NCBI GenBank assembly: GCA_037893225.1
Contig: JAZGUH010000058.1
Span: 62,001-126,000 of the forward strand
Length of the DNA stretch: 64,000 nt
Origin: Hippasteria phrygiana
Lineage: Eukaryota; Echinodermata; Asteroidea; Valvatida; Goniasteridae
Reading direction: 5' to 3'
Position 1 is the first letter of the stretch, and every line of letters begins with the position of its first letter. Position numbers and translations under genes: made by a program. The notes beneath the pieces were generated by a model, which saw only the letters and a list, made by a program, of their open reading frames with translations, made no database searches and was not told the DNA's origin. Positions 20,272 to 31,238 of the stretch are shown here, piece after piece.

Positions 20272-20714
20272 GGCGATTGTGTAGTGTAGGGCCCCTCTTC
20301 AGTTTTGATGAGATTAGATTCAAGGATATTTTTTCTCATTCCAAAATGACTTTTTGAACCTAAAGCAGACTTCTCTTAATTCTATTGACATCTTTTTTTT
20401 GTAATTTTGAATAGTTTATTTCGGTAGAAAATGCAATTTTCTTACGCGCTTTACGGCAGTTGCTTTACGAATGAACACGGCTTTGCATGTTTACTGTGCG
20501 TCGCGGTGGTCGCCATCTTTATTTTCGCGTTGCGTTTTGTCGTCCTCATCGCCGCTTTACCCAAAAATTTCCCTCAAAACTAAAACCCTGCCCTTTATCT
20601 ACGCACTACGGCATACCTGTGTTGGTTTGTAATGTCATTTGGCAATTCCAATAACCTAAAAGTGGATTTTTGTTCCCTTATAAGTTATAATACCCTATAT
20701 TATAACAGGGCCCT
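20272..20714 (+). mobile_element. MITE (GGCGATTGTGTAGTG family), right end eroded
   Basis: It begins GGCGATTGTGTAGTGTAGGG and is collinear with the intact copy at 27419-27852, including 'gcgttgcgttttgtcgtcct'. The right terminal repeat is reduced to GGGCCCTA. A partial reverse-orientation copy lies at 35470-35670. Confidence 0.75.
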
Positions 20715-20800
20715 AGAGTTGCATTCATCAGTAACTGGTACCCTGAGAGGGATTCCCCAATTAGGAAAGAGTTCCATATCCGGCCATCACCTATTTTCTC

Positions 20801-21021
20801 TTAACCCTAACAGCCCAAGGCTTTTTACTAGAATCCTTCCCTAACCACACAAACTCCAACACTGTGTAGTAAACCAATGGCACATTCTTTGTACTTGGAC
20901 AAAATCAGGGCATCAAGTCCCATGCAAAGTGATGGTGCCAAGGCTCTACAGTACCCAATCACACAAAATTCAACACAAATGGGGTGTTTGATTTTGGCAG
21001 GTTAGGGAAGGTTAGGGTTAA
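20801..21021. mobile_element. TTAA-flanked MITE (CCCTAAC ends)
   Basis: TTAACCCTAAC at 20801 is inverted against GGTTAGGGTTAA ending at 21021. Non-coding, 221 bp. Confidence 0.7.
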
Positions 21022-21769
21022 TATATAACTTAAAAACTACCAAAACATGTAAATCTGATGAAGAAACACGAATTTAGGAGGGAAAAATGTTCTACTTTTT
21101 CTTTGAAAATACTTTGACTTTTTCTGTCATGGCCCATAGACTTTGTGCACGTCCAAGTGATGGCCGGATATGGAACTCTTTCCCCCAATTATTTCCTTTA
21201 TTTTTATTGCCATTTAAAATTGATTTTTCTGGTTATTATTTTCAATTTCATGTTCAATACAAAGATATGTAAAAAGAGGATCTCTCAACTCATGACATTG
21301 ACAGATATTTTAAAAAATAAATTCATATTTCGACTGGTTCACAGTGTGCCATAGACTTGTGTATAAATTACATGGTTTGTTTGGCCTCCATACCCACAAT
21401 GCATTCGGCATTGATCATGTAGACAACGTTTTTAGGAAAGAGTGATATGGAAGTGGAACTCTTTCCAAGGTTTATTTAATCGGCCTAAAAATAATCGAGC
21501 CGGGTCATCATACCCACCCTCAGTTCCTCGATACGTTCCCAAATCACTACATAACACTGGTTGCAAAAATTCACTTCGGTCAATAATGACCATATGACAC
21601 AAGAAGTTTTACTTACAACAATGCATGGTGAATCTAAATAGACGGAGCTCAGTCATGAAAAATAATGTGCATTCTGAAAACTCACTCAAAGCAAAGATTT
21701 TGCACAGGTGCGGTTTGCAATAGCGCCACCAAGAGAACAGAAATTGAAATTCCGTCAAAATGGCAGCTC

Positions 21770-21953
21770 GCGGAAGCTAGCCTGTGACGAGGACTGTGAC
21801 TGTGTGAGTGCATGGAGGTATTGTCAGGCTGTGTTTTGTGCTTAACTTTTTGCGCCAAAATTTGAACATTGCCGTTAAACTGCTAAAGAAAAGCCAGTTT
21901 CGTGTTTAGCCGAGTTCACCCAGTACATGTATGTTTGTACGTCGTGGTAAGTT
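21770..21953 (+). promoter_or_regulatory. Possible non-coding first exon and promoter
   Basis: A YY1-like AAAATGGCAGC at about 21757 precedes about 180 bases that end in a strong donor, CGTCGTG|GTAAGTTT, near 21947. It could be the untranslated first exon of the Apollo gene, whose coding exon begins after an acceptor at 28930. The link is inference; the distance of about 7 kb would enclose the LINE in an intron. Confidence 0.25.
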
Positions 21954-23089
21954 TATTTAATTCAACTTTAACAACAGAGCATTCCTACATCATTTAACGT
22001 TACATGGTTTTTATGCAGTGCATGCAGTGAACCGGCATTAACGTCATGACGTTATTACTATACTAGGCCTAGTGTCTAGTGATCAGCTTGTTTTTAACGG
22101 TAATCGGTCAAATCAACTCGTACCCGGGTCAACTCGTAGTCGTACCCCAACATTTACGGCGATTGTGTAGTGTTGTTGTTATAAAACTTGTTGACTGTTG
22201 TATTGTAGAGGGGGTTGGCGCGTACGGCATTATATTATTATGCCCTTTGGCTTTGCGCCATTGGCATTAGCGACAGACAGTCTCAACAGTGACGTTAGTT
22301 GTACAAAAGTATGAGTGAGCGGTACGCATGCGTGATGGTCATTATGCGGTATTTTCGACTCTGAGCTAATCAGAGATTATATAATCGATACTAAAAAATG
22401 AAAAAGAAAAAAAGGCAGGGTGAATTTGTGTAGGAAGGGCAGGTAAAGGTAGGGAAAAAGGAAAGCGTTCATGATCCGCAAGACACAAAGTGTCATAAGT
22501 GTCCTGCAAGGCCGGACCGTGTACCGTGCAGTTTAAGGGCCCGGGCCCCGCTCGGGTGATTCGCAGGTCCGCAACACCTTCAGGTGATGATGAGTGACAC
22601 TGTCCTCTGTACATGAGCATACAAACATGTACTTCACATAATCCATTTGGATGTTTGCCGATTTTATATAGGAAATTATTTAGACCTTTACATGTGCCAA
22701 GTCGAAGTCTATGCATGATAACTTCTTGGGTATGTGTCATTCCCCAGCTAGAGAAAATATAGGAGGCCTTATTTATTTATTACATTTCTTTACCCAGGGT
22801 GTGCCCAAACAGTTTAAAACTGGTTTCCATTGGGGCCCTGCATATTATTAGTTAAAACTGAATATTTACACATTCATACAAAATATTTAAACAAATACAG
22901 TAATGTTTACACAAATAAATATATTTTCGGTTAACTTTTCAACTCTCCAGAAGCCTATTGCTGATTTACGGGATGGGCGAAAAACCCGCGAAAAAAAACC
23001 TTTTAGGGTGAAAAACAAGGGGAAATTCCCATCCGGCTCCAAAGTATTTTGGCAACCAAGTTCGCAGATCAGCGTAAATGACAGAAATA

Positions 23090-23851
23090 TCACTGATAGA
23101 TGGCTTTACGTAGCTCCGATTTAAATGTACTTAAGGAGTTTATGGTTCTCATTTGTTCAGGCAGATTATTCCATATACTGGCACCACTCACAGCGAAACT
23201 TGTCACGTAGCATTCCTTTTTGGCGAAAGGAACTTTCAGTGCCATTTGGGTCGATTGTCGTGTTTCACGAATCACTGTAAGTGGTGTGAAAAGATTTGTC
23301 ATGTACAAAGGAGTCATTTTGTTAAGGCTTTTGAAAACAAAGATAGCCTTTTTGGACTGAACTCTTTCCTTAAAAGGAATCCAATTTAGTCTGGCAAACA
23401 TATCAGCTGAGGGGGTGAGGAAGGTACATTTAAGGATTATCCGTGCGGCTCTTTTGAGACATTTGTTGAGGGTATTGTCGTGAGATATGTACCTTCCTCC
23501 CCACACCGTACAGCAATACTCTAAAGATGGCATAACTAAACTTACAAAGAGTGTGTGCAGGCTGCTTTGGGGAACGTAATCACGAATTCTGTTTAACACA
23601 CCCAATTTAGACGAAACAGTCTTCCTTACGTATTCAACATGTGTACCCCAACTTAATGTTTCATCAACAACTACACCCAAGCATTTACAAGATTTCACTT
23701 TTTCGATAACCTTATCAGCAATGCACACGTTCAGGTCGACGTTGGATATTTTCTGCCTTGAACCAATAAGCATACATTTGGTTTTGTTGGCATTTAATGC
23801 TAGTTTGTTTCTTTGGCACCAGTTGTGAATACTAGCAAGAGCTACATTCAA
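23090..23851 (-). pseudogene. LINE ORF2 part 2: thumb and C-terminal region
   Basis: About 253 codons in a frame shifted from part 1. It starts with HNWCQRNKLALNANKTKCM, the conserved block following YADD in CR1/Jockey enzymes. It continues with CLGVVVDETLSW and the C-terminal SLEYCCTVWG and NNLPEQMR motifs. It ends at the proper stop, so the break with part 1 is the only disabling change seen in ORF2. Confidence 0.85.
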
Positions 23852-23882
23852 GTTCCTTTCTATTTCGTTAATACTAGAGGAG

Positions 23883-26033
23883 CTACATGTACATACAAGT
23901 TAACGTGGAGTCATCTGCATACATAAATAAGTTGCAATTTTGGGGTATACAGGATGGAAAATCACTACTATAAACAATGAATAAAAGTGGCCCTAAGATC
24001 GACCCTTGTGGAACGCCTATGTCTATGGGCAAGACCTTCGATATTGTGCCCTTAATATTTACAGACTGACTACGACCGTCTAGGTACGACTTAAACCAAT
24101 TAATTCCAGAAGATGACAAATTCAGCTTCTTCAATTTGCCTAGTAGGATTACATGATCCACACAATCAAAAGCTTTACTGAGATCTATGAACACGCTACC
24201 TGTAACTTCACCTTGCTCCATAGCCTCAAAACACTTGTTTGTTAAATCGTGTAGAGTGCTTTCAGTTGAGTGCAAGGGTCTAAATCCCGATTGGCAACTA
24301 GGTATCAAATTGTTATCATCGAGGTAGCTATATACTGCCGAGTGCACCCATCTTTCTAGAATCTTAGAGATAATTGGCAGTATAGAAATAGGCCGATAAT
24401 TACCTGTACTACATTTATCTCCTCCCTTGTGAATTGGTGTTACCAAGGCGTGTTTCCAAACTTTAGGGTATTGCTCGCATGTTATGGAGAGGTTAAAAAT
24501 ATAAGTTAAAGATTTAGTAATATAAGGGGAAGCAATTTTAATCATTTTAACACTGATGCCATCCGGACCTGTTGCTTTCCCAACCGACATGGATGATATT
24601 TGCTTTTGAACGAACTCTTCTGTAATATTAGGTACAGTGCATTCTTCAAGTTCATCCAGAGAATCAACAATAGAGGCGTAGGTATCATTGTTTTCAAGTT
24701 CGCCCGATGGGCAATTTCTAGCTGTACGTTTTCCTATTGTAGAAAAGTGTTCATTTAATGTATCAGCAATGTCAGTGGGATCGTCAATATTTTCTCCATT
24801 TGGGGAAGTGATAGAATTTGGAGCAATTTTCTGTTTTTTAGGAAGTACCTCCTTTAGTTTTTTCCATAGCATAGATGAATTGCTTTTATTTTCTTCTATG
24901 GCTGATGTATAGTATTCGCTCTTCTTAGTGCGGATTGTATTAGTTACATTGTTCCGCAGCTTTTTGTAAGAGTCCCAATCGATCTGTGAGCCTGAGCGTT
25001 TTGCGATTTTGTGTGCACGATCCCGCTGTCTCATAAGTTTAAGAATTTCGCAATCGAGCCAAGGTAAAGAGGCACCCCGAATACGTTTAGTTTTGATTGG
25101 CGCATGAAAGTTAATAATACTCATAAATATGGAGTGCCATTTGCACCACGCTTCATCAACATCATAAGAGTCCAGTACATCTTGCCATGGTGCATTAAGG
25201 AGGTCGTCTTTAAATGCATCATTGTCTATATTTGTAAGACATCGAAAATCTATTGAGCGACCTTTAATTTTTGGTGTTTTCCAACTATGTTGACCATAAA
25301 CAAGATAATGGTCACTGATTAGGACTGGTAATACACCACATTCCTTTATTAGCTCTGGATGGGAGCTGAAAATGAGATCGATTATTGTTTGAGTGGACTC
25401 AGTGACACGTGTTGAGTCATGTATGAGTTGCGCCAATTGGAATATACCAAAACAAGAAATAATTGGGTTTGAGTTCATACTATCATCGTCAACTGAAACA
25501 TCATAATTAAAGTCCCCAGTTGCAATAATTTCTTTACATTCACAGGAGGCCTTATTAATAATATCACTTAGTTTATCAATGAATTCAACAGAGCTTGAAG
25601 GTGGCCTATAAATAGAACTAATAAGCACAGGCTGTCTTTGTTTACACTTAATTTCAACCCATATGCACTCGACATCATCTGTTTCAAGATCCTCACGACG
25701 AGTGAAAGTTAAATTGTTTCGGATGTACATGGCAACCCCACCACCATGCCGGTTCCTGTCTTTTCTGACAATGGAAAAATTTGGTAATGTGATTTCATCG
25801 TCGGAGATTGAGGCATTGCAGAAAGTTTCATTTAGACAGATGATATCGAATGGATTTGTAGACATTAAAATTTTAAATTGGTCAAATTTGTTTACTAAAC
25901 TTCTCACATTAAGATGGGCGAATGAGAATCCCCCGGAGCTTCGGTTGTAGATAACGCCATCTGTTAAGTCTATCGTAGATTTTTGCCTTGTGGATTGAGC
26001 AGCTCTCTGACCGTTTTTAGGTATTGGTCCCAT
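23883..26033 (-). pseudogene. LINE ORF2 part 1: endonuclease and reverse transcriptase
   Basis: 716 codons. The endonuclease covers residues about 36-245 with catalytic N42, E69, D174/N176 (GDFNYD) and D241-H242 (SDHYLVYG). The reverse transcriptase covers about 480-710 with YRPISILPIISK (546-557), FIDLSKAFD (615-623), GVPQGSILGPLLF (673-685) and YADD (705-708). The frame is lost within the repeat-like TGTATGTACATGTAG at about 23885-23900, four to eight codons after YADD. The remainder continues in another frame at 23090-23851. Confidence 0.88.
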
Positions 26034-26428
26034 TCCTGGCCTCGATAGTGTGTCTGGGTTAGTGGCTGACGGAGATGGGTTGGATGCTGTTTTTGATACG
26101 GGTGTGGGTAGTACTGATTTGCCATTTGAAAACCAGTCGGGACATCACGATTCGCTGTAGTCCGCTCCTTCACGACATCATAGTACAAGGTCTTGCCGAA
26201 CGGGGTCCTCTGGTGTGTGATGCGGCTAGCAGTGGTCTTATGTGGTCCTGCGACGTGTTGGATAATGTTCACGGCAAGTAGACGCACTCCTGTTGAGTTG
26301 AGGTGCACGCCATCCGATACAAGGTGATTTGGGTTTATGTTTCCATTGTCAATGAAGCCCCAGTTATTTTGTCTTGCTATTGACTTAAGCAGATTATTAG
26401 AGTCATCTACCTTCTTGCGTTTTGGCAC
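25970..26428 (-). pseudogene. LINE ORF1 C-terminal fragment (SGNH-esterase-like)
   Basis: The frame is open from about 26470 without an ATG of its own. It encodes SDGVHLNSTG, the D-x-x-H block at the end of SGNH hydrolases, which occur in ORF1 of many CR1-like elements. The N-terminal catalytic serine region is absent through 5' truncation. It overlaps ORF2 by about 64 bases in another frame. Confidence 0.75.
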
Positions 26429-26464
26429 TGTTTGGTTTTTGCGATGTATAATCGAAGAGATTGT

Positions 26465-27420
26465 TACTGATCTTGGTTGTAGCGATTCACCAAGAGAAGT
26501 GATCTTTGCATGATATTTAGATTAGTGCTGGGAAGGGTTTGGTTCCATTTTTCTTTAAGTTTTTCTTTGAGAATATGTTTAATTTGTGTTAATTTGTTTA
26601 ATGTGGTGATCGATGCTGGTTTTATATGTGGCTGATTTAGCAATTTCATCTGCTCTTTCATTTCCATTGATCCCACAGTGTCCAGGGATCCATTCAAAGT
26701 TAACTATATTGCCTTGGTAATGGATGTTATTTAAGGTGTGGCGAATATCACAAACGATTTTATGTTTGGGGAAGGTTTTCGAGATAGACTGGATGGCACT
26801 AAGGCAATCACTGAAAATACAGGTGTGTAAAGGTTTAACATCTTCAACCCATTCTATCTAGAGCAAGGAGAATAGCAAAAAGTTCTGCCGTAAATATAGA
26901 GATGCCATTATTAAGGCAGGAGGCTTTACTGTATTTATTTTAAGTTGGGGATGTATATACCACATCCGACAGTGTCATGGTTGGGATTGTAGGAACCATC
27001 CGTGTATATATGTAGTGAATTAATCCAGGTTGTATTAATGGTTTCTAAACTAAGAGTTCTCTTGTCATTTGTAGCATTTGCCACCCGAGAGAGGATCTCA
27101 GTGGAGATAGAGGGCTTGTTGTAATGCCAGAAAGGAGTAGGATCATTGAGGGGGAAAGTTGTATAAGGGTATTGAGAGATCCTGGCTTCAAAAGGTGTGT
27201 TGTGGGTTGTAGACATCCATTTGTCAGCAAAATAATGCTTTTGCCAGTTATCGGAAAAAATGTAATCATTAGGATGGGTTTTGTGGCCATTTACTTTGAT
27301 TCCGTATAGATTACATACATGTGTAAGAACTGTCTGCGTAGAGCCAGAGGTGGATCTCCACATTCTGTCTGCAGCCTGTGGTGAACTGTGAATAGCTCCT
27401 GTACAGATTTTAAGCGCTTG
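26465..27420 (-). pseudogene. Fragment of a second LINE with an RNase H domain
   Basis: On the minus strand the reverse-transcriptase C-terminus (ALKICTGAIHSSPQAAD) is followed by RNase H. LHIYTDGSYNPNHD carries the first catalytic aspartate, IFSDCLSAIQSI follows in another frame, and FEWIPGHCGINGNERADE carries the conserved H-x-N-E-x-A-D block. Stops near 26880 and at least two frame changes break it. It resembles I/R1-group LINEs, which carry RNase H after the RT, and is older than the neighbouring LINE. Confidence 0.82.
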
Positions 27421-27852
27421 ATTGTGTAGTGTAGGGCCCCTCTTTAGTTTTGATCAAATTGGAGTCAAGGGTTTTTTTTCATTCCAAAATGACCTTTTTA
27501 ACCTAAACCAGACTTCTCTTTTTGTAATTCTATTGACATCGTTTTTTTGTAATTTTGTACAGTTTATTGCGGTAGAAAATGCAGTTTTCTTACGCACTTT
27601 ACCACGGCAGTTGCCATGCGGTTTTGCTTGTTTACTGTACGTCGCGGTGATCGCCATCTCTATTTTCGCATTGCGTTTTGTCGTCCTCATTACCGCTTTA
27701 CCCCAAAACTTCCCTCAAAAACTAAAACCCTGCCCTTTATCTATGAATACCTGTTGGCTTGTAATGTCGCTAACTAGTTTGGCAATTCCAATAACCTAAA
27801 AGTGGATTTTTGTTCCCTTATTGGGAACAGGACCCTACACTACACAATCGCC
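27419..27852 (+). mobile_element. MITE (GGCGATTGTGTAGTG family), intact
   Basis: Ends GATTGTGTAGTGTAGGGCCC and GGACCCTACACTACACAATC form an inverted repeat of about 20 bases. It is collinear with 20272-20714. Non-coding; frames inside it are fortuitous. Confidence 0.82.
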
Positions 27853-27859
27853 AAAATTA

Positions 27860-27935
27860 CACCCAAGTCAACTCGTACCCAAGTCAACTCGTACCCGAGT
27901 CAACTCGTACTCAAGTCAACTCGTACCCTCAGGCT
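27860..27935 (+). repeat. 16-bp tandem repeat (CAAGTCAACTCGTACC)
   Basis: Four copies of a 16-bp unit with single-base variants lie directly beside the MITE end. Two diverged copies, also near a GGCGATTGTGTAGTG word, are at 22113-22145. The repeat may be part of the element's surroundings or a longer version of it. Confidence 0.8.
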
Positions 27936-28918
27936 CGGCACCCTCGGGTGCATGCACACAAGCAAACGTAACAACACAAGCACATCTCCAATCTGGTTTC
28001 GCGCAAAATCATCATTCAGTTTCATTTTATGGTAAACACAAAAGGCATACGGTGATCGTGCCTTTTCCATTTATGCACCTAATCTGTGCCTACCTCCATG
28101 CTCTGTGGAACAGATTTCCCGTTTACAATTGTACATTGTACATAACAGAATGTTTCAGCACAAAACTGAGCGCCTCTAATTCTCACAATCACATAAAATT
28201 GATATGGACTTTTTTGGGGAAATTTGTCCCCGGAAATTCTTAAGATTATCACCTTTTTCTCATTTGTTTTTCTTCATCAAACAATCCATAAGGGAAACTG
28301 ACTAGGTAAATTTTTAAAAATGTGAAACATTTTTTTTTCTTGGTAGCTAATTCCAGACGGGGTCGGCAGCATAAAAAAAGGTGTTTTTTTTTCTCGGTTG
28401 GGAGCTGTCGGGTCGGTCAGAAATGAGAACCATAGAAATAAAAGGGATGCCCTGATAGAAAAGAAAAGCCAGTTCTGCTGTTTAAGACGCATACCAGACA
28501 ACAAATGTACAGTTGTGGTTGAAAGTTTACATATGCCGCATTCCTGCAAACACATTTTCAATTCATCCCAAAGTTGCGAATCAAATCCAAATTAAATAAT
28601 GTGCATGAGGTACACATACTTTTGAAACATGATTTTATTGATGTACATGTGACCTGAGAATTTACAACAGAAAAACTGCACGGTAACAGCTCCAGGAACA
28701 ATTGAAGGAACAGTGTCAAACTATATGTAAACTTTGGACCGCAAATGTGCATTTATCTTAACAGAAAGAAATTTGTCTCAAAAATTTGATAATACAGCAG
28801 TTTATGCCTTTTTCTAGCTATTGAGAAGAAAAGTTCATGTTAGATTGTTTTGATGAATACATGTTTATTTTTTTATTAAAATAGCTCATACTAATACATT
28901 AATTTTGAGAATATTCTA
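27936..28918. other. Upstream region of Apollo
   Basis: No coding exon or complete transposon is recognised. It probably holds intron or promoter sequence of the Apollo gene. Confidence 0.4.
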
Positions 28919-28956
28919 CTCTCTCCACAGATGACGTTAAGATGATATTAAGATGA
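28919..28956 (+). promoter_or_regulatory. Apollo splice acceptor with two chained mini-ORFs
   Basis: A pyrimidine tract ends in CTCTCCACAG|ATG (AG at 28929-28930), a good acceptor. The 5' leader then contains two four-codon ORFs, 28931-28945 and 28942-28956. The stop of the first overlaps the start of the second as ATGA, and the stop of the second overlaps the Apollo ATG at 28953 in the same way. The three starts lie in an 11-bp tandem repeat. Confidence 0.7.
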
Positions 28957-31238
28957 ATGGTTGTCTTATTCCAGACACGCCCATCATGGTGGACCTTTGG
29001 AAGAGAGTGGACAATCCATCCTTCAAGCATTACTTCCTGTCCCACATGCACTCCGATCACACCCAGGGTCTCTCTACCTCATGGAGATGGCCAATTTACT
29101 GCTCCCAGCTCTCTGCGAAGCTCTTGATTGATAAGTTTCAGATTCAGGAGTGCTTTGTAAGGCCTCTGGAGCTCAACCAAAGCCACATCATACCGCTAGA
29201 TTATTCAGGCAAGGAGTCCATGACAGTGACATTATTTGATGCCAACCACTGTCCAGGCTCTGTCATGTTTCTCTTTGAAGGTTACTTTGGCCGCATTCTC
29301 TACACAGGAGACCTCCGCTATGACTCTTCAACATTCCCTGAGTCATTTCTAGGGCCAGGCAGACCTGTAGATAAACTCTACCTGGATAACACGTTCAACA
29401 ATCCACGATGCAGGTTTCCAAGCCGAGCGGAATGCAAGAAAAAGATCCTGGAGATTCTCGCGAACTATCCCGATCACGAGGTTGTTCTTGGAGTTTACAC
29501 TCTAGGAAAGGAAGATCTCTTGGTAGATATTGCCCTTGCTCTGAATACACGTGTGGTAGTCAGTCCAGCTCGCTTGAGAACACTCCAAGTGCTGGAAATG
29601 CTTGATGTCTTCACAACTGATAAGGATGGCGGGCATGTGAGACTTGTACCACGGAGGGCAATCAGCAAGAAAAGCATGGCCAAGTGGAATGAGGAAGCCC
29701 CTACCATTGCCATCATCCCAACTGGGCTGTTCTCATCACTAGATGGCCAACCGTTCATTAACCAGGAGGATGTATTCATTGTCCCATACTCCGATCATTC
29801 CTCGTACAGAGAACTTCGGCAGTTTGTCTCGAGGGTTCACCCCCGAGCCGTCATCCCAATCGTCAAGGATTCCTGCTTCATGAACAGTAATCGCTCTGTG
29901 ACAGACATGCACAACTTTGACGATCTTCTGGACAGGTCTCCAAGTGCAACTTTTGACATCCCGCCTTCAGTACTGAAGTTCATGTCCCCTGATCACTCGG
30001 GTTCCAAACATCATAGTGACTCCCATAGGGATCTTAACATGCTCATTGCAATGAGAAAGAGTAAGAGTTTTACAAGAAAAAACAGTCACACAGCCATGGG
30101 AGTAGTTTTTGAGGATGATGACAAGGAAGAAACAATTCCAGTTCATTCCCTGGGGCCATTAAAATATGAAGGTGAAGAGCATCTACTGGCTAAAAGTGTA
30201 TGCAGTAAGAGCAATGAACAACAGACTCTGTGCATGCAACACAAGGCTGCGAATAGTTGCACTGAAACCATAAGTAATGACCCTATCCAGCATCATGAGG
30301 GGAGCATCAAAGCCACATCCACAAAGGTCCTCCAAAATGTTGATAACATAAGTCAGATCAGGCAAGTAACTTGGTCTCAAAGTGAGACACAAACAGACAG
30401 GCTGAAAGCAACGCAAACTGGACCTTCCCTTCAGTTGTTGTCAGTGAATGCAAGCAATCTCACATCAGAAGGGGAACCGGCAAGGCAAAAAGGTTTCTTG
30501 CCAAAAAAGTGTAAAAGAAAATCTGAGGAGAGTGAGACACCAGAAGGCTTAAACTGTCTGAGTGCGGACTCGGTCTTGATTAGAAGCATGTCAAATAAGA
30601 AGCCAAGAGTTCTACCAGACTCTTGTGTCAAGAGTCCAACATTGGATGTACATGTAAATGTACAGCCTCATAGTGACAGCAGAAGACAAACGGGTGTAAA
30701 CTCGTCTTCATCAAAAAAGATCCAGGACTTCTTCAAGAGGTTGACTTTTTCAAGTCTAACAGATGAGCAAACAAGTCGTCCTAATGTTTACTCAGAGCAT
30801 ATTGTATGTGATACACATGTAAACAAACGTGTAGCCTCCATACAAGCCACTAAATCACTCTTAGACACTGAAACTGCAGATGGAGTTGTTTCAACCAGTG
30901 CTCCAGTTCAACCTCAAGGCAATGCTGTGGACGATTTTGTTTACCTGATGCCAACCCGCTCCCCTCGTCCTAGTAAATTATTCAGTGCAGATGAGCAAAA
31001 AAGTCAAACTGATGAATTGTGCACAGGAAGAAAGAAGCAGAATATTGCTACAGGAATTTCCCCCGATGGTAAATTTGTAAATCACCCCCTAAAAAGAGCG
31101 AAATCTGATGAACCAGGTCAGTGTCAACCAAAGTTGTACATGGGACATATTCGTGTCAAGCCATGTAAACCAACTTTTGCAAGTCAACAGAGCAATGGCC
31201 TGAAAGAAGCATTCAGAAATTTCTTCGTGAATAAATAG
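28953..31238 (+). CDS. DCLRE1B: 5' exonuclease Apollo / SNM1B (single coding exon)
   Basis: A metallo-beta-lactamase/beta-CASP 5'-3' DNA exonuclease acting at telomere ends and in interstrand-crosslink repair in the nucleus. The protein is 761 residues against 532 in human. Start MNGCLIPDTPIMVDLW matches vertebrate MNGVLIPHTPIAVDFW, fixing the ATG. Catalytic residues: D14, SHMHSDH (H31, H33, D35, H36), H99 in DANHCPGS, D120 in YTGDLRY, D145, and beta-CASP motif B D281-H282 (YSDHSSY). GVVFEDDD (383-390) matches the block after the nuclease core. Residues about 400-761 are low-complexity, Ser/Lys-rich and probably disordered, ending RNFFVNK. No canonical [F/Y]xLxP TRF2-binding motif is seen; FVYLMP (662-667) is the nearest. 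The coding part is uninterrupted, while human DCLRE1B has introns. Confidence 0.95.
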   Translation: MNGCLIPDTPIMVDLWKRVDNPSFKHYFLSHMHSDHTQGLSTSWRWPIYCSQLSAKLLIDKFQIQECFVRPLELNQSHIIPLDYSGKESMTVTLFDANHCPGSVMFLFEGYFGRILYTGDLRYDSSTFPESFLGPGRPVDKLYLDNTFNNPRCRFPSRAECKKKILEILANYPDHEVVLGVYTLGKEDLLVDIALALNTRVVVSPARLRTLQVLEMLDVFTTDKDGGHVRLVPRRAISKKSMAKWNEEAPTIAIIPTGLFSSLDGQPFINQEDVFIVPYSDHSSYRELRQFVSRVHPRAVIPIVKDSCFMNSNRSVTDMHNFDDLLDRSPSATFDIPPSVLKFMSPDHSGSKHHSDSHRDLNMLIAMRKSKSFTRKNSHTAMGVVFEDDDKEETIPVHSLGPLKYEGEEHLLAKSVCSKSNEQQTLCMQHKAANSCTETISNDPIQHHEGSIKATSTKVLQNVDNISQIRQVTWSQSETQTDRLKATQTGPSLQLLSVNASNLTSEGEPARQKGFLPKKCKRKSEESETPEGLNCLSADSVLIRSMSNKKPRVLPDSCVKSPTLDVHVNVQPHSDSRRQTGVNSSSSKKIQDFFKRLTFSSLTDEQTSRPNVYSEHIVCDTHVNKRVASIQATKSLLDTETADGVVSTSAPVQPQGNAVDDFVYLMPTRSPRPSKLFSADEQKSQTDELCTGRKKQNIATGISPDGKFVNHPLKRAKSDEPGQCQPKLYMGHIRVKPCKPTFASQQSNGLKEAFRNFFVNK

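Larger units (their letters stand above)
22763..26470 (-). mobile_element. 5'-truncated, frameshifted LINE of the CR1/Jockey type
   Basis: The element reads on the minus strand. It has the C-terminal end of an SGNH/GDSL-esterase-like ORF1, then an apurinic-type endonuclease and reverse transcriptase in ORF2, then a 3' end GGTAAAGAAATGTAATAAAT with a TAAA microsatellite tail at about 22763-22780. The 5' end is cut at about 26465-26470 in the esterase domain, as expected from incomplete target-primed reverse transcription. ORF2 is broken by one frameshift just after the YADD catalytic motif. It is therefore inactive but fairly young, since two long frames survive. Confidence 0.88.
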
